The notes under the pieces: generated by a model
Databases searched by the model: none
Told to the model about the DNA's origin: nothing
The model's input: the letters and a program-made list of their open reading frames with translations, nothing else
In this document: positions 33,405 through 42,621 of the stretch, piece by piece
How the letters are laid out: each line of letters begins with the position of its first letter
How positions within the stretch are numbered: position 1 is the stretch's first letter
Program-made: the position numbers and the translations under genes
Assembly (NCBI GenBank): GCA_037045585.1
Contig: JBAOIR010000054.1
Span: 14,555 to 78,554 of the forward strand
DNA from: SSF14 sp037045585
GTDB taxonomy: Bacteria; Actinomycetota; Acidimicrobiia; Acidimicrobiales; Microtrichaceae
Direction: 5' to 3'
DNA length: 64,000 nt

Positions 33405-35231
33405 GTGGTTCCGATCGACGCTCACGACGAATCCAACGGCACCCACGACGAGGTCGGCGACCGTCCCTGGGGCGATCCGGTCGGCGACGAGCTTCGCCAG
33501 TCGAGTGGCGACGAGGTCACCGACCTCCGCGACCGGGTGGCCGAGCTCCAGGGCGAGGTGACGACGCTGCTCCGTCGCATCCAGGACGCGCCGAAGCGGG
33601 TGCGCACGCTCGAGGAGCGACTCCTCGAGACCAAGGGCCAGCTGGCGCAGGCCGTCGCGCAGAACGAGAAGCTGAGCTACACGCTCCGCGAGGCGCGTGA
33701 CCACATCGCGGCCCTCCGCGACGAGGTCGACAAGCTCACCCAGCCGCCGGCGGCCTACGCCACGCTGCTCGGGATCAACGACGACGGCACCGTCGACATC
33801 GTCAGCTCGGGTCGCAAGATGCGCGTCGAGGTGTCCCCGTCGATCGAGGCGAGCGAACTCCGGTGCGGTGTCGAGGTCGTGCTCAACGAGTCGTTCACGG
33901 TGGTCATGGTGCGCAGCCAGGAGATCGTGGGCGAGGTCGTGACCTTGCGCGAGGTCCTCGAGGACGGCCGCCGTGCGCTCATCGTCGGGCGCGCCGACGA
34001 GGAGCGTGTGGCCGAGTTGGGCGACGCCCTGCGGGGCCAGCGCCTCCGCGCCGGCGACGTCATGCTCATGGACACCCGCAGTTCGGTGCTCCTCGAGAAG
34101 CTGCCGCGGCCCGAGGTCGACGAGCTGATGCTCGAAGAGGTGCCCGACATCGCCTACAGCGACATCGGCGGCCTCGACGACCAGATCGAGCAGATCACCG
34201 ACGCCGTCGAGCTCCCGTTCCTCCACCAGGCCAAGTTCAGCGAGTACAAGCTGCCCGCTCCGAAGGGCATCCTGCTGTACGGGCCTCCCGGGTGTGGCAA
34301 GACGCTCATCGCCAAGGCGGTCGCCAACAGCCTGGCCAAGAAGGTCGCCGAGATGACCGGTCGCGACCAGAACAGCTACTTCATCTCCATCAAGGGGCCG
34401 GAGTTGCTCAACAAGTACGTGGGCGAGACCGAGCGGCACATTCGCGAGGTGTTCCAGCGGGCGCGTGACAAGGCGGCCGACGGTACGCCGGTGATCATCT
34501 TCTTCGACGAGATGGAGTCGCTGTTCCGTACCCGCGGCACCGGCATCTCGAGCGACATCGAGTCGACGATCGTGCCGCAGTTGTTGGCGGAGATCGACGG
34601 TGTCGAGACGTTGCGCAACGTCATCGTGATCGGTGCGTCCAACCGCGAAGACCTCATCGACCCGGCCATCCTGCGCCCGGGCCGGCTCGACGTGAAGATC
34701 AAGATCAACCGTCCCGACGCCGACTCGGCGGCGCAGATCTTCAGCCAGTACCTCACGTCCGACCTGCCGATCGACCCGACCGAGGTGATGACCCTCGGGG
34801 GCGGCGACGTCGACAAGGCCGTGCGGGTGATGATCGAGACGACCGTCGAGGAGATGTACCGCACCGACGAGAACAACCAGTTCCTCGAGGTGACGTACCA
34901 GAACGGCGACAAGGAAGTCATGTACTTCAAGGACTTCTCGTCGGGCGCCATGATCGAGAACGTCGTGCGCCGCGCCAAGAAGCTCGCCATCAAGCGTGAG
35001 CTGGCGGACGGTGCCAAGGGCATCAAGGTCGACGATCTCCTCGAGTCGATCCACCAGGAGTTCAAGGAGCACGAGGACCTCCCGAACACCACCAATCCCG
35101 ACGATTGGGCCAAGATCTCCGGCAAGAAGGGCGAGCGAATCGTCTACATCCGCACGCTGGTACACCGTGAGGACAACCGGTTCGAAGGTGGGCGGGCGAT
35201 CGAGCGAGTGGCGACGGGCCAGTACCTCTGA
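33405..35231 (+). CDS. arc: Proteasome-activating AAA+ ATPase ARC/Mpa
   Basis: ARC (Mpa) is the hexameric unfoldase that recognises pupylated proteins and feeds them into the 20S proteasome. The N-terminal coiled coil (about residues 45-100, DLRDRVAELQGEVTTLLRR onward) binds Pup, followed by two OB folds. The AAA domain has Walker A GPPGCGKT, Walker B VIIFFDEMES and the ARC-type GRGTGISSDIEST-like RTRGTGISSDIEST. The C-terminus is GQYL, the short motif that docks into the alpha ring. The start is uncertain: GTG 33405 is in frame but overlaps the Shine-Dalgarno; an ATC at 33414 has the ideal spacing. Confidence 0.93.
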   Translation: MVPIDAHDESNGTHDEVGDRPWGDPVGDELRQSSGDEVTDLRDRVAELQGEVTTLLRRIQDAPKRVRTLEERLLETKGQLAQAVAQNEKLSYTLREARDHIAALRDEVDKLTQPPAAYATLLGINDDGTVDIVSSGRKMRVEVSPSIEASELRCGVEVVLNESFTVVMVRSQEIVGEVVTLREVLEDGRRALIVGRADEERVAELGDALRGQRLRAGDVMLMDTRSSVLLEKLPRPEVDELMLEEVPDIAYSDIGGLDDQIEQITDAVELPFLHQAKFSEYKLPAPKGILLYGPPGCGKTLIAKAVANSLAKKVAEMTGRDQNSYFISIKGPELLNKYVGETERHIREVFQRARDKAADGTPVIIFFDEMESLFRTRGTGISSDIESTIVPQLLAEIDGVETLRNVIVIGASNREDLIDPAILRPGRLDVKIKINRPDADSAAQIFSQYLTSDLPIDPTEVMTLGGGDVDKAVRVMIETTVEEMYRTDENNQFLEVTYQNGDKEVMYFKDFSSGAMIENVVRRAKKLAIKRELADGAKGIKVDDLLESIHQEFKEHEDLPNTTNPDDWAKISGKKGERIVYIRTLVHREDNRFEGGRAIERVATGQYL

Positions 35232-35266
35232 CGGGGGGCGATGTCCGGCGACTCGGCCGGTCTGGT

Positions 35267-37861
35267 ATGAATTCCGAGATGTTGCCCCGACGCGCCGTGG
35301 CGCAGTTTGCCGCCGTCGCCCTCCTGTTCGTCGTGGGCTTCAGCGCACTGGCGCTGCTCGTCTCCGATCCCGACGAGGCCGGTGCGTCGACCGGCTCGGC
35401 GCGACGTCCGGCGCCGTCGACCGAGTCGCGGAACCCGTACGGCGAGATGAACCTGGCCTGGACCGAACCGGGGATGATCGGCGTGGTCGGCTGGGCGAAG
35501 GATCCCGACGTCAACCGTCCGATCGATGTGGTGGTCGCCGTCGATCGCGGGCTCTTCGTGCGTACCGCTGGGGTCTACAACCCGTTCCTGCCGGGGTCCT
35601 ACGGGGAGAAGTTCCGCAGTTACCTCGTCGCGATCCCGGTCACGCCGGGCCCGCACACGATGTGCGTCGCCGCGCTGAACGTCGGCCCGGGCACCGGGTT
35701 CCGCCTGCTCGGCTGCAAGGTGTTCGACAACGTGGAGTCGGCCGACCCGCAGGGCAACCTCGAGGGAGCGACGCTCCGCCCGTCGGGCGACCGGCTCCAG
35801 GTCACCGGCTGGGCGCTCGATCGTGAGACGAGCGCAGCGCTCGCCGTCGACCTCACCGTCGACGGCGCCCCCGCCGGCCGGGTGCTCGCATCGGCCGGCC
35901 GCCCCGACCTCGCCGGCCCCTTTCCCGGCCTGGGCACGGCCCACGGGTTCACCACCGACGTCGCCGTCACCCCCGGGCGGCGCCGAGTGTGCGCGATCGC
36001 CCGCAACTACAACCGGGGCGCCGACGCCACGATCGGTTGTACCGACGTCGACGTCCCTGCGACCAGCCCGTCGGGAGTGATCGACGCGGTCAACGTCGGC
36101 ACGGACGCAATCGTCGTGTCGGGGTGGGCGGGAGATCCGTCGCCGCGCACGCCGATCAACGTCGTCGTGACCGACCGAGTGGTCGGTGCCGTCGACGACG
36201 CGGTCCGGACGACGGTCGCCGCGACCGGGTCGCGTCCCGACGTGGCCGCGACCACCGGTCTCGACCCCCGGGCCGGCTACGCGGTCGCCTTGGCGGCCAC
36301 GGTGCCCGGCGTCCACGAGATCTGCGTGACGGCCGTCAACGTCGGGATCGGCGCCGATCAGTTCCTCGGCTGTCGCACCGTCTCGGTGGTCGATCACCGG
36401 CCCGCGTTCAACATCGAAGGGGTCCAACCGCAGGGTTCAGCGGTCACCGTGAGCGGTTGGGCGTTCGACCCCGACTCGTCGAACCCGGTGACCGTGCGCG
36501 TGGCCGTCGACGGTGCGCCCACTGTCGTGAGCGCCAACCAGTCTCGCCCCGACGTCGGTGCCGCCTTCCCCGGGGTCGGGCAGAACCGCGGGTTCCAGTC
36601 GACCATCGGTGTCGGCGGCGGCCTGCACACGGTCTGTGTCACGTTCGTCGACCAGGTCCCGGGGCTGCCCGGGGTGACCGGCGATCGCGCTCCCGCCTGC
36701 GGATCGGTGATCGTCGGCCCGACCGCGATCGGCACCACCGGCATCGCCGGCCCGACCCAGGTGGTCGGTCCCGACGGCGGCCCGCTCCGCGACGTCGACC
36801 GTGATGGCGGTGTGTCGGTGACACTGCGCGACGGCTCGGTCCTGTGGCTGTTCGGCGACAGCACGGCCTACAACGGCGACGGTTCGCTCCGGTACTTCGT
36901 GGGCGGCACCGCGGCGTGGGCGAGCGCCGCTCAGCCGACGATCACCCGTGACGCTGCGACCCCCTCGGGGGCGCCGTACGTCCTGGCGCAACCGGGAGAG
37001 GGCTACCCGGCGTGCAGCCCGTCGCGTCCCAACCGGGTCATGTGGCCGGTCTCGGCGGTCAAGGTGCCCGACGGCGGGCGCGACCGGGTTGTCGCGTTCT
37101 TCGCCAACATGTGCATCGGGTCGGTGAACGACTACGAGTTCAAGGGCATCTCGTTGGCGCAATGGTTCTACGACCCGGCGTCACCGCCGATCCTCTCCCC
37201 GGTCCAGTTCACCGTCATCAACCAGCAGCTCCAGGTGACCCGCGCCTTCGGCACGGCGTCGACCTACGACCCGGTCTCGGGCTTCGCCTACCTCTACGCG
37301 TGCGACCGCCCGGCGAACCCGCTCAATGTGGGCGGGTACGGCCCGTGCCGGGTCGCCCGGGTCGACCCGGTGAACATCGGTGATCCCAACGTGTACCGCT
37401 ACTTCAACGGCACCGCGTGGACGCTGGGCGAGAGCTCGGCGCAGGCGATGGACATGCCGCAGGGAACGTCGTCGATCACGCGGTATCCGGCGGCCGCCTT
37501 CACCGTCACCTTCGATCCGACCAAGGGCGTGTACGTGATGGTGTACAGCCCGTGGCCGGGCTTCATCGACCGCGCCATGGTCCGCGTCTCCCGGTCCCCG
37601 CAAGGTCCGTGGACGGCCGCCGTGGAGATCACCCTTCCGGGTTGTTCGAACACCGTCGACGGGCAGGCCCGCAACTGTTATGCGGCCACCGCCCAGCCGG
37701 CGTTCAGCACCGGCGCCGAGCTCGGTCTCGGCTTCTACGATCAGTCGACGCCAGCCGACCGCAACCGGGGCCGGTACCTGGTCGCGCGGGGTCCCGTTCG
37801 CGGTCGCGCTGTCGTGATCTCGGCACGCCCTGGGCCCAGTCCGACCGGCGACGCCCGGTAG
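35267..37861 (+). CDS. Large secreted protein with four Ig-like repeats and a DUF4185 domain
   Basis: An 864-residue surface or secreted protein. A signal anchor (VAQFAAVALLFVVGFSALALL) is followed by four repeats of about 95 residues. Each has a (V/T)SGWAxDP block, a VDG or VDR strand, a (S/N)RPDV block and a (H)T(V)CVxAxNVG(x)GxxxxLGC end (for example VTVSGWAFDPDSSNPVTVRVAVDG). The C-terminal half has the DUF4185 opening SVLWLFGDSTAYNGDG and is probably a beta-propeller. The function is unknown. It interrupts the usual arc-dop adjacency. Confidence 0.75.
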   Translation: MNSEMLPRRAVAQFAAVALLFVVGFSALALLVSDPDEAGASTGSARRPAPSTESRNPYGEMNLAWTEPGMIGVVGWAKDPDVNRPIDVVVAVDRGLFVRTAGVYNPFLPGSYGEKFRSYLVAIPVTPGPHTMCVAALNVGPGTGFRLLGCKVFDNVESADPQGNLEGATLRPSGDRLQVTGWALDRETSAALAVDLTVDGAPAGRVLASAGRPDLAGPFPGLGTAHGFTTDVAVTPGRRRVCAIARNYNRGADATIGCTDVDVPATSPSGVIDAVNVGTDAIVVSGWAGDPSPRTPINVVVTDRVVGAVDDAVRTTVAATGSRPDVAATTGLDPRAGYAVALAATVPGVHEICVTAVNVGIGADQFLGCRTVSVVDHRPAFNIEGVQPQGSAVTVSGWAFDPDSSNPVTVRVAVDGAPTVVSANQSRPDVGAAFPGVGQNRGFQSTIGVGGGLHTVCVTFVDQVPGLPGVTGDRAPACGSVIVGPTAIGTTGIAGPTQVVGPDGGPLRDVDRDGGVSVTLRDGSVLWLFGDSTAYNGDGSLRYFVGGTAAWASAAQPTITRDAATPSGAPYVLAQPGEGYPACSPSRPNRVMWPVSAVKVPDGGRDRVVAFFANMCIGSVNDYEFKGISLAQWFYDPASPPILSPVQFTVINQQLQVTRAFGTASTYDPVSGFAYLYACDRPANPLNVGGYGPCRVARVDPVNIGDPNVYRYFNGTAWTLGESSAQAMDMPQGTSSITRYPAAAFTVTFDPTKGVYVMVYSPWPGFIDRAMVRVSRSPQGPWTAAVEITLPGCSNTVDGQARNCYAATAQPAFSTGAELGLGFYDQSTPADRNRGRYLVARGPVRGRAVVISARPGPSPTGDAR

Positions 37862-37864
37862 CCT
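37859..37864 (+). promoter_or_regulatory. Candidate -10 box (TAGCCT) for dop
   Basis: TAGCCT lies 7 nt before the GTG of dop and overlaps the previous stop codon. Confidence 0.45.
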
Positions 37865-37871
37865 GCCGCCC

Positions 37872-39404
37872 GTGGCCGTCCCGATCGTCTGTGGAATCGA
37901 AACCGAATACGGCATCATCGTGCGCCGGTCCGGTGGTGGTGAGCAGCCCGAGTCCAACCCGATGGCGGCGAGTTCGACGCTGGTGTCGTCGTACGTGTCC
38001 GATCTCGCCGACCAGGGTCGTGGCGTCGGACGTCCCCACCGTGTGGGATGGGACTTCGAGGACGAGACGCCGGCCAACGATGCCAGAGGTGGTCCCAGCC
38101 CCTACAGCTACGCCCCCGAGGTCGAGTCGCACCTCGTGAACGCGGTACTCACCAACGGCAGCCGGTACTACGTCGACCACGCCCACCCCGAGCTGTCGAC
38201 GCCCGAATGCCGTACCGCCCTGCAGACGCTGCTGTACGACCGCGCCGGCGAAGAGATCCTCCTCCGCTCGATGCGGGTGGCGCCCACGTTCATGCCGCCG
38301 GGCCAGGAGATCGTCGTCTACAAGAACAACTCCGACGGCAAGGGCCAGAGCTACGGCTGCCACGAGAACTACATGCTCTCCCGGGGCCTGCCCTTCGGGA
38401 AGCTGGTCACCAACGCGACCGCCCACTTCGTCACCCGTCAGATCTACTGCGGTGCCGGCAAGGTCGGTACCGAGCTGCCCGGTGTGCGCCGCGACGCCGT
38501 CAGCTACCAGATCTCCCAGCGCGCCGACTTCTTCGAGGAGGAGGTCGGCCTCGAGACCACACTGAAGCGCCCGATCGTCAACACCCGCGACGAACCGCAC
38601 GCCGATGCCCGCAAGTACCGCCGATTCCACGTGATCATCGGCGACGCCAACATGAGTGAGGTCGCCACCTTCCTCAAGCTCGGCACGACGGCCCTGTGGA
38701 TGGCGGTGATCGACGACGACGCCGTCGATCGGACGTTCAAGTTCGCCCACCCGATCCCGGCGCTGCGGGCCATCTCGAACGATCTCACACTGTCCGAGCC
38801 GGTCGAGATGATCGACGGCACGACGATGACGGCGCTCGAGATCCAATGGGACATCTACCGGCAGTGCGCCGTGTACGCCGAGCGTCACGGTCTCGAGGCG
38901 GTGGGTACCGACGTGGGAGAGATGGTGCTCGACCGTTGGCGGGCCGTCCTCGAGGGGCTCGAATCCGACCCGATGACCCTCGCTGGACAGATCGACTGGA
39001 TCGCCAAGTACCGGCTGCTCAACGGGTACCGCGAACGCCACGACATCGGCTGGGACGATGCCCGGCTGCGGGCGATGGACCTGCAGTACCACGACCTCCG
39101 GCCGGAGAAGTCGCTGGCCCGCCGGGTCGGGCTCGAGACCCTCGTCGACCCCGACGACGTCGCCGCCGCCGTGAGTTCGCCGCCGCCCGACACCCGAGCC
39201 TGGTTCCGGGGGACCTGCCTGCAACGCTTCGCCGACGAGATCGTCGCCGCCAACTGGGATTCGCTCGTGTTCGACACCGGTGGCTCGTCGCTGCGCCGCG
39301 TGCCGATGCTGGAGCCGACCCGCGGCACCCGCGAGCACGTCGGCGAACTGCTCGACAGTGTGTCGTCGGCCGCCGAGCTGATCGCCAAGCTCGGAGCCAC
39401 CTGA
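37872..39404 (+). CDS. dop: Depupylase/deamidase of Pup
   Basis: Dop removes Pup from tagged proteins and, where needed, converts Pup's C-terminal Gln to Glu. The 510 residues show the glutamine-synthetase-like start PIVCGIETEYGIIVRR, the Dop-specific loop region with ARGGPSPYSYAPE, YYVDHAHPELSTPEC, YKNNSDGKGQSYGCHENYM and RPIVNTRDEPHAD. The start is a GTG with a TAGCCT box 7 nt upstream. pup follows after about 65 bp. Because the Pup here already ends in Glu, depupylation is the likely main job. Confidence 0.95.
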   Translation: MAVPIVCGIETEYGIIVRRSGGGEQPESNPMAASSTLVSSYVSDLADQGRGVGRPHRVGWDFEDETPANDARGGPSPYSYAPEVESHLVNAVLTNGSRYYVDHAHPELSTPECRTALQTLLYDRAGEEILLRSMRVAPTFMPPGQEIVVYKNNSDGKGQSYGCHENYMLSRGLPFGKLVTNATAHFVTRQIYCGAGKVGTELPGVRRDAVSYQISQRADFFEEEVGLETTLKRPIVNTRDEPHADARKYRRFHVIIGDANMSEVATFLKLGTTALWMAVIDDDAVDRTFKFAHPIPALRAISNDLTLSEPVEMIDGTTMTALEIQWDIYRQCAVYAERHGLEAVGTDVGEMVLDRWRAVLEGLESDPMTLAGQIDWIAKYRLLNGYRERHDIGWDDARLRAMDLQYHDLRPEKSLARRVGLETLVDPDDVAAAVSSPPPDTRAWFRGTCLQRFADEIVAANWDSLVFDTGGSSLRRVPMLEPTRGTREHVGELLDSVSSAAELIAKLGAT

Positions 39405-39470
39405 GTGGCCCGATATGGCACAGGAATCATCAGCACGCGGGTACGTTGATGGGACCGGAGGTTGAGACCA

Positions 39471-39665
39471 GTGCCAGAACGTGAACAGATCAAGAAGCAA
39501 GCCCCTGTCCGCACCGAGGAAGTCGAGGTCACCGACGTCGCTCCGAGCGAGTCGGGGTCCAAGATCAAGGCCGAACTCGACGACCTCCTCGACGAGATCG
39601 ACGAGGTGCTCGAGACCAACGCCGAGGACTTCGTGAAGTCCTACATCCAGAAGGGCGGCGAGTAG
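39471..39665 (+). CDS. pup: Prokaryotic ubiquitin-like protein Pup
   Basis: A 64-residue intrinsically disordered tag whose C-terminal Glu is ligated to lysines of target proteins by PafA. The start GTG has GGAGG 9 nt upstream. The C-terminal half DDLLDEIDEVLETNAEDFVKSYIQKGGE is the conserved ARC- and PafA-binding part and ends GGE, not GGQ. Six nt separate it from prcB. Confidence 0.95.
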   Translation: MPEREQIKKQAPVRTEEVEVTDVAPSESGSKIKAELDDLLDEIDEVLETNAEDFVKSYIQKGGE

Positions 39666-39670
39666 GCCAC

Positions 39671-40480
39671 ATGCTGCCGTCGTTCACCCCGGCCGATGAC
39701 CCGGGGCCAGATTTCGGGGCGCTCGTGCGGCGTGTCGGGCTCAACAGCCCTGCCGGCGATGCCTCGTCCACCGATGCGAGCCTGATCACGCACGGCACCA
39801 CCTGCATCGCCGTCCGCTACGCCGACGGCGTGGTGATGGCGGGCGACCGTCGTGCCACCTCGGGCAACTGGATCAGCCACCGCACGATCGAGAAGGTGTT
39901 CCCCGCCGACAAGTACTCGGGTGTCGCGATCGCCGGTGCTGCGGGTCCGGCCATCGAGATGGTGCGCCTGTTCCAGCTGCAGCTCGAGCACTACGAGAAG
40001 GTCGAGGGCAGCCACCTCAGCCTCGAGGGCAAGGCCAACCAGCTGAGCCAGATGCTGCGGAACCACCTGCCCGCAGCGCTGTCGGGCATGGCGGTCGTGC
40101 CGATCTTCGCCGGTTTCGACACCAAGCGCGAGCTCGGGCGGCTCTTCCAGTACGACATCACCGGTGGTCGCTACGAGGAATCCGACTACGCAGCGACCGG
40201 CTCCGGCTCGATGCACGCTGCGACGGTCACCAAGCTCGGCTTCCGCCCGGGCCTGACCCGCGACGAAGCAGTCGACCTGGTCATCCACGCGCTCTGGCAG
40301 GCCGCCGACGAGGACTCAGCGACCGGTGGGCCCGATCTGATCCGCAAGATCTTCCCGGTGGTTGCCACCATCACCGCCCAGGGGTTCCACCGTCTGGGCG
40401 ACGACGAGCTCGAGGAACGGAGCCGTGCGTTGATCGCCGACATCGAAGCCCGCCGGGGCGGGGGAGGTGAAGCGCGATGA
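39671..40480 (+). CDS. prcB: 20S proteasome beta subunit
   Basis: The catalytic subunit of the 20S proteasome, 269 residues. A propeptide of 42 residues ends at HG before TTCIAVRYADGVVMAGDRRAT. Cleavage exposes Thr 43 as the nucleophile; Asp and Lys/Arg of the active site lie in AGDRRAT and in EKVFPADKYSG. AATGSGSMHA and the late Asp-Glu are typical. Its stop overlaps prcA by 4 nt (ATGA). Confidence 0.95.
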   Translation: MLPSFTPADDPGPDFGALVRRVGLNSPAGDASSTDASLITHGTTCIAVRYADGVVMAGDRRATSGNWISHRTIEKVFPADKYSGVAIAGAAGPAIEMVRLFQLQLEHYEKVEGSHLSLEGKANQLSQMLRNHLPAALSGMAVVPIFAGFDTKRELGRLFQYDITGGRYEESDYAATGSGSMHAATVTKLGFRPGLTRDEAVDLVIHALWQAADEDSATGGPDLIRKIFPVVATITAQGFHRLGDDELEERSRALIADIEARRGGGGEAR

Positions 40481-41217
40481 GCATGCCCTTCTACGTCGCC
40501 CCTGAGCAGATGATGAAGGACCGGGCCGACTACGCCCGCAAGGGCATCGCCCGTGGCCGCTCGCTCGTGGCCGTCGCCTACGACGAGGGCATCCTGCTCT
40601 GCGCCGAGAACCCCAGCCGCATGCTGCGCAAGATCTCCGAGATCTACGACCGCATCGGGTTCGCCGGGGTCGGCAAGTACAACGAGTTCGACCAGCTCCG
40701 CATCGCCGGCGTGCGTCACGCCGACCTCAAGGGCTTCTCGTTCAGCCGCGAGGACGTCGACGCCCGCAGCCTCGCCAACCAGTACGCGCAGATGCTCGGT
40801 CAGGTCTTCACCCACGAGATGAAGCCCATGGAGGTCGAGATCCTCGTGGCCGAGGTCGGCCGCGACCTTGCCCACGACCAGCTCTTCCACATCCAGTACG
40901 ACGGCACCCTCGTCGACGAGCAGCACACGACCGTGCTCGGCGGCGACGCCGAGGCGATCCGCGCCCGGCTCGCCCAGGCGTACACGCCCGACTGCAACCT
41001 CGCCGAGGCGCTCGCAGCCGCGGTCGGGGCCCTCGCCGGCCCCGACCGTCGTCTCACCGAGCCCGAACTCGAGGTCGCGGTGCTCGACCGCAACGTCGAC
41101 CACCGGGCCTTCCGGCGCATCGTCGACGAGGAGCTCGAAGCGCTGCTGCCGTCGTTGCCGCCGCCATCGGCGGCCGAGGGTGACGACACTCCGACGACGC
41201 CCGACAGCGCCGAGTGA
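40477..41217 (+). CDS. prcA: 20S proteasome alpha subunit
   Basis: The structural alpha-ring subunit of the 20S proteasome, 246 residues. It opens MSMPFYVAPEQMMKDRADYARKGIARGRSLVAVAY, with the gate-forming N-terminus and the PEQ...DYARKGIARG signature. KISEIYDRIGFAGVGKYNEFD and LFHIQYDGTL follow. The Pro/Thr-rich C-terminal tail (PPPSAAEGDDTPTTPDSAE) is usual in Actinobacteria. ATGA overlap with prcB. Confidence 0.95.
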   Translation: MSMPFYVAPEQMMKDRADYARKGIARGRSLVAVAYDEGILLCAENPSRMLRKISEIYDRIGFAGVGKYNEFDQLRIAGVRHADLKGFSFSREDVDARSLANQYAQMLGQVFTHEMKPMEVEILVAEVGRDLAHDQLFHIQYDGTLVDEQHTTVLGGDAEAIRARLAQAYTPDCNLAEALAAAVGALAGPDRRLTEPELEVAVLDRNVDHRAFRRIVDEELEALLPSLPPPSAAEGDDTPTTPDSAE

Positions 41218-41240
41218 ACCCCATTCGTCCCAAACATCTC

Positions 41241-41246
41241 TAGGGT
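41241..41246 (+). promoter_or_regulatory. Candidate -10 box (TAGGGT) for pafA
   Basis: TAGGGT sits 6 nt before the pafA ATG in the 35-bp gap after prcA, so pafA can be transcribed separately and leaderless. Confidence 0.5.
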
Positions 41247-41252
41247 GACGGG

Positions 41253-42611
41253 ATGGACCGGCGGATCTTCGGGCTCGAGAGCGAGTACGGCGTCACGTGC
41301 ACCCTCAAGGGTCAGCGGCGCCTCAGCCCCGATGAGGTGGCGCGCTACCTGTTCCGCCGTGTGGTGTCGTGGGGGCGCAGCTCCAACGTCTTCCTCGGCA
41401 ACGGAGCCCGTCTCTACCTCGACGTCGGCTCGCACCCCGAGTACGCCACGCCCGAGTGCGACTCGCTGTTCGACCTCGTCGCCCACGACAAGGCGGGGGA
41501 GCGCATCCTCGAACAACTCGTCGAATCCGCCGAGGAGCGCCTCGACGAGGAGGGGGTGCGCGGCGACATCTACCTGTTCCGCAACAACACCGACTCCGCC
41601 GGCAACTCCTACGGGTGTCATGAGAACTACCTGACCGGCCGAGCCGACGACATGGCTCGCTACGGCGAGGTCCTCATCCCGTTCCTCGTCAGTCGCCAGA
41701 TCTACGCCGGCGCCGGCAAGATCCTCCAGACGGCCCGCGGCGCCATGTACTGCATGAGCCAGCGCGGCGAGCACATCTGGGAGGGCGTCAGCTCCGCCAC
41801 GACCCGCTCGCGGCCCATCATCAACACCCGCGACGAGCCGCACGCCGACGCCGAGCGCTACCGCCGCCTCCACGTGATCGTCGGCGACACGAACATGGGG
41901 GAGTACCCCACGTTCCTCAAGGTCGGCGCAGCATCGATCATCCTGCGCATGCTCGAGGATCCCGGTGTCGTGCTGCGGGACATGACCCTCGAGAATCCGA
42001 TCCGGGCGATCCGCGAGATCAGCCACGACCTCACCTGCCGGCACCGCGTGCGCCTTGCCAACGGGCGGGAGGCGTCGGCGATCGAGATCCAGTCCGAGTA
42101 CCTCAACCGAGCGCTCCGCTACGCCCAGACCCACGACTTCTCGCCCCAGGAGAAGCAGGCCCTGAGCATGTGGGAGCACGTGATGAGCAAGCTCGAGACC
42201 GATCCGTTCTCCCTCGACCGCGAGGTCGACTGGGTGACCAAGCACAACCTCATCGAGCACTACCGCGAGCGGCACCAGCTCCCGTTGTCGTCGCCGGAGG
42301 CGTCGCTCGTCGACCTGCAGTACCACGACATCAGCCGTCGCCGATCGGTGTTCTACAAGCTGCAGAAACGTGGTCTCGTCGAGCGCATGGTCACCGACCG
42401 CGACATCGCCGACGCCATGGAGATCGCGCCGCAGACGACCCGAGCCCGCCTCCGTGGCGAGTTCATCAAGAAGGCCAAGGAGCGCAAGCGCGATTACACG
42501 GTCGACTGGGTGCACCTGAAGCTCAACGACCAGGCCCAGCGCACGGTGCTCTGCAAGGACCCGTTCAAATCGCACGACGAACGCGTCGACAAGCTCATCG
42601 AGAGCCTGTAA
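41253..42611 (+). CDS. pafA: Pup-protein ligase
   Basis: PafA uses ATP to activate the C-terminal Glu of Pup and join it to a lysine of the target. The 452 residues show MDRRIFGLESEYGVTCT, YLDVGSHPEYATPECDS (catalytic Asp in YLDVG), FRNNTDSAGNSYGCHENYL and RPIINTRDEPHADAERYRRLHVI. It is a paralogue of Dop but lacks the Dop loop. It starts 35 bp after prcA. Confidence 0.95.
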   Translation: MDRRIFGLESEYGVTCTLKGQRRLSPDEVARYLFRRVVSWGRSSNVFLGNGARLYLDVGSHPEYATPECDSLFDLVAHDKAGERILEQLVESAEERLDEEGVRGDIYLFRNNTDSAGNSYGCHENYLTGRADDMARYGEVLIPFLVSRQIYAGAGKILQTARGAMYCMSQRGEHIWEGVSSATTRSRPIINTRDEPHADAERYRRLHVIVGDTNMGEYPTFLKVGAASIILRMLEDPGVVLRDMTLENPIRAIREISHDLTCRHRVRLANGREASAIEIQSEYLNRALRYAQTHDFSPQEKQALSMWEHVMSKLETDPFSLDREVDWVTKHNLIEHYRERHQLPLSSPEASLVDLQYHDISRRRSVFYKLQKRGLVERMVTDRDIADAMEIAPQTTRARLRGEFIKKAKERKRDYTVDWVHLKLNDQAQRTVLCKDPFKSHDERVDKLIESL

Positions 42612-42621
42612 GCCCATCCGA

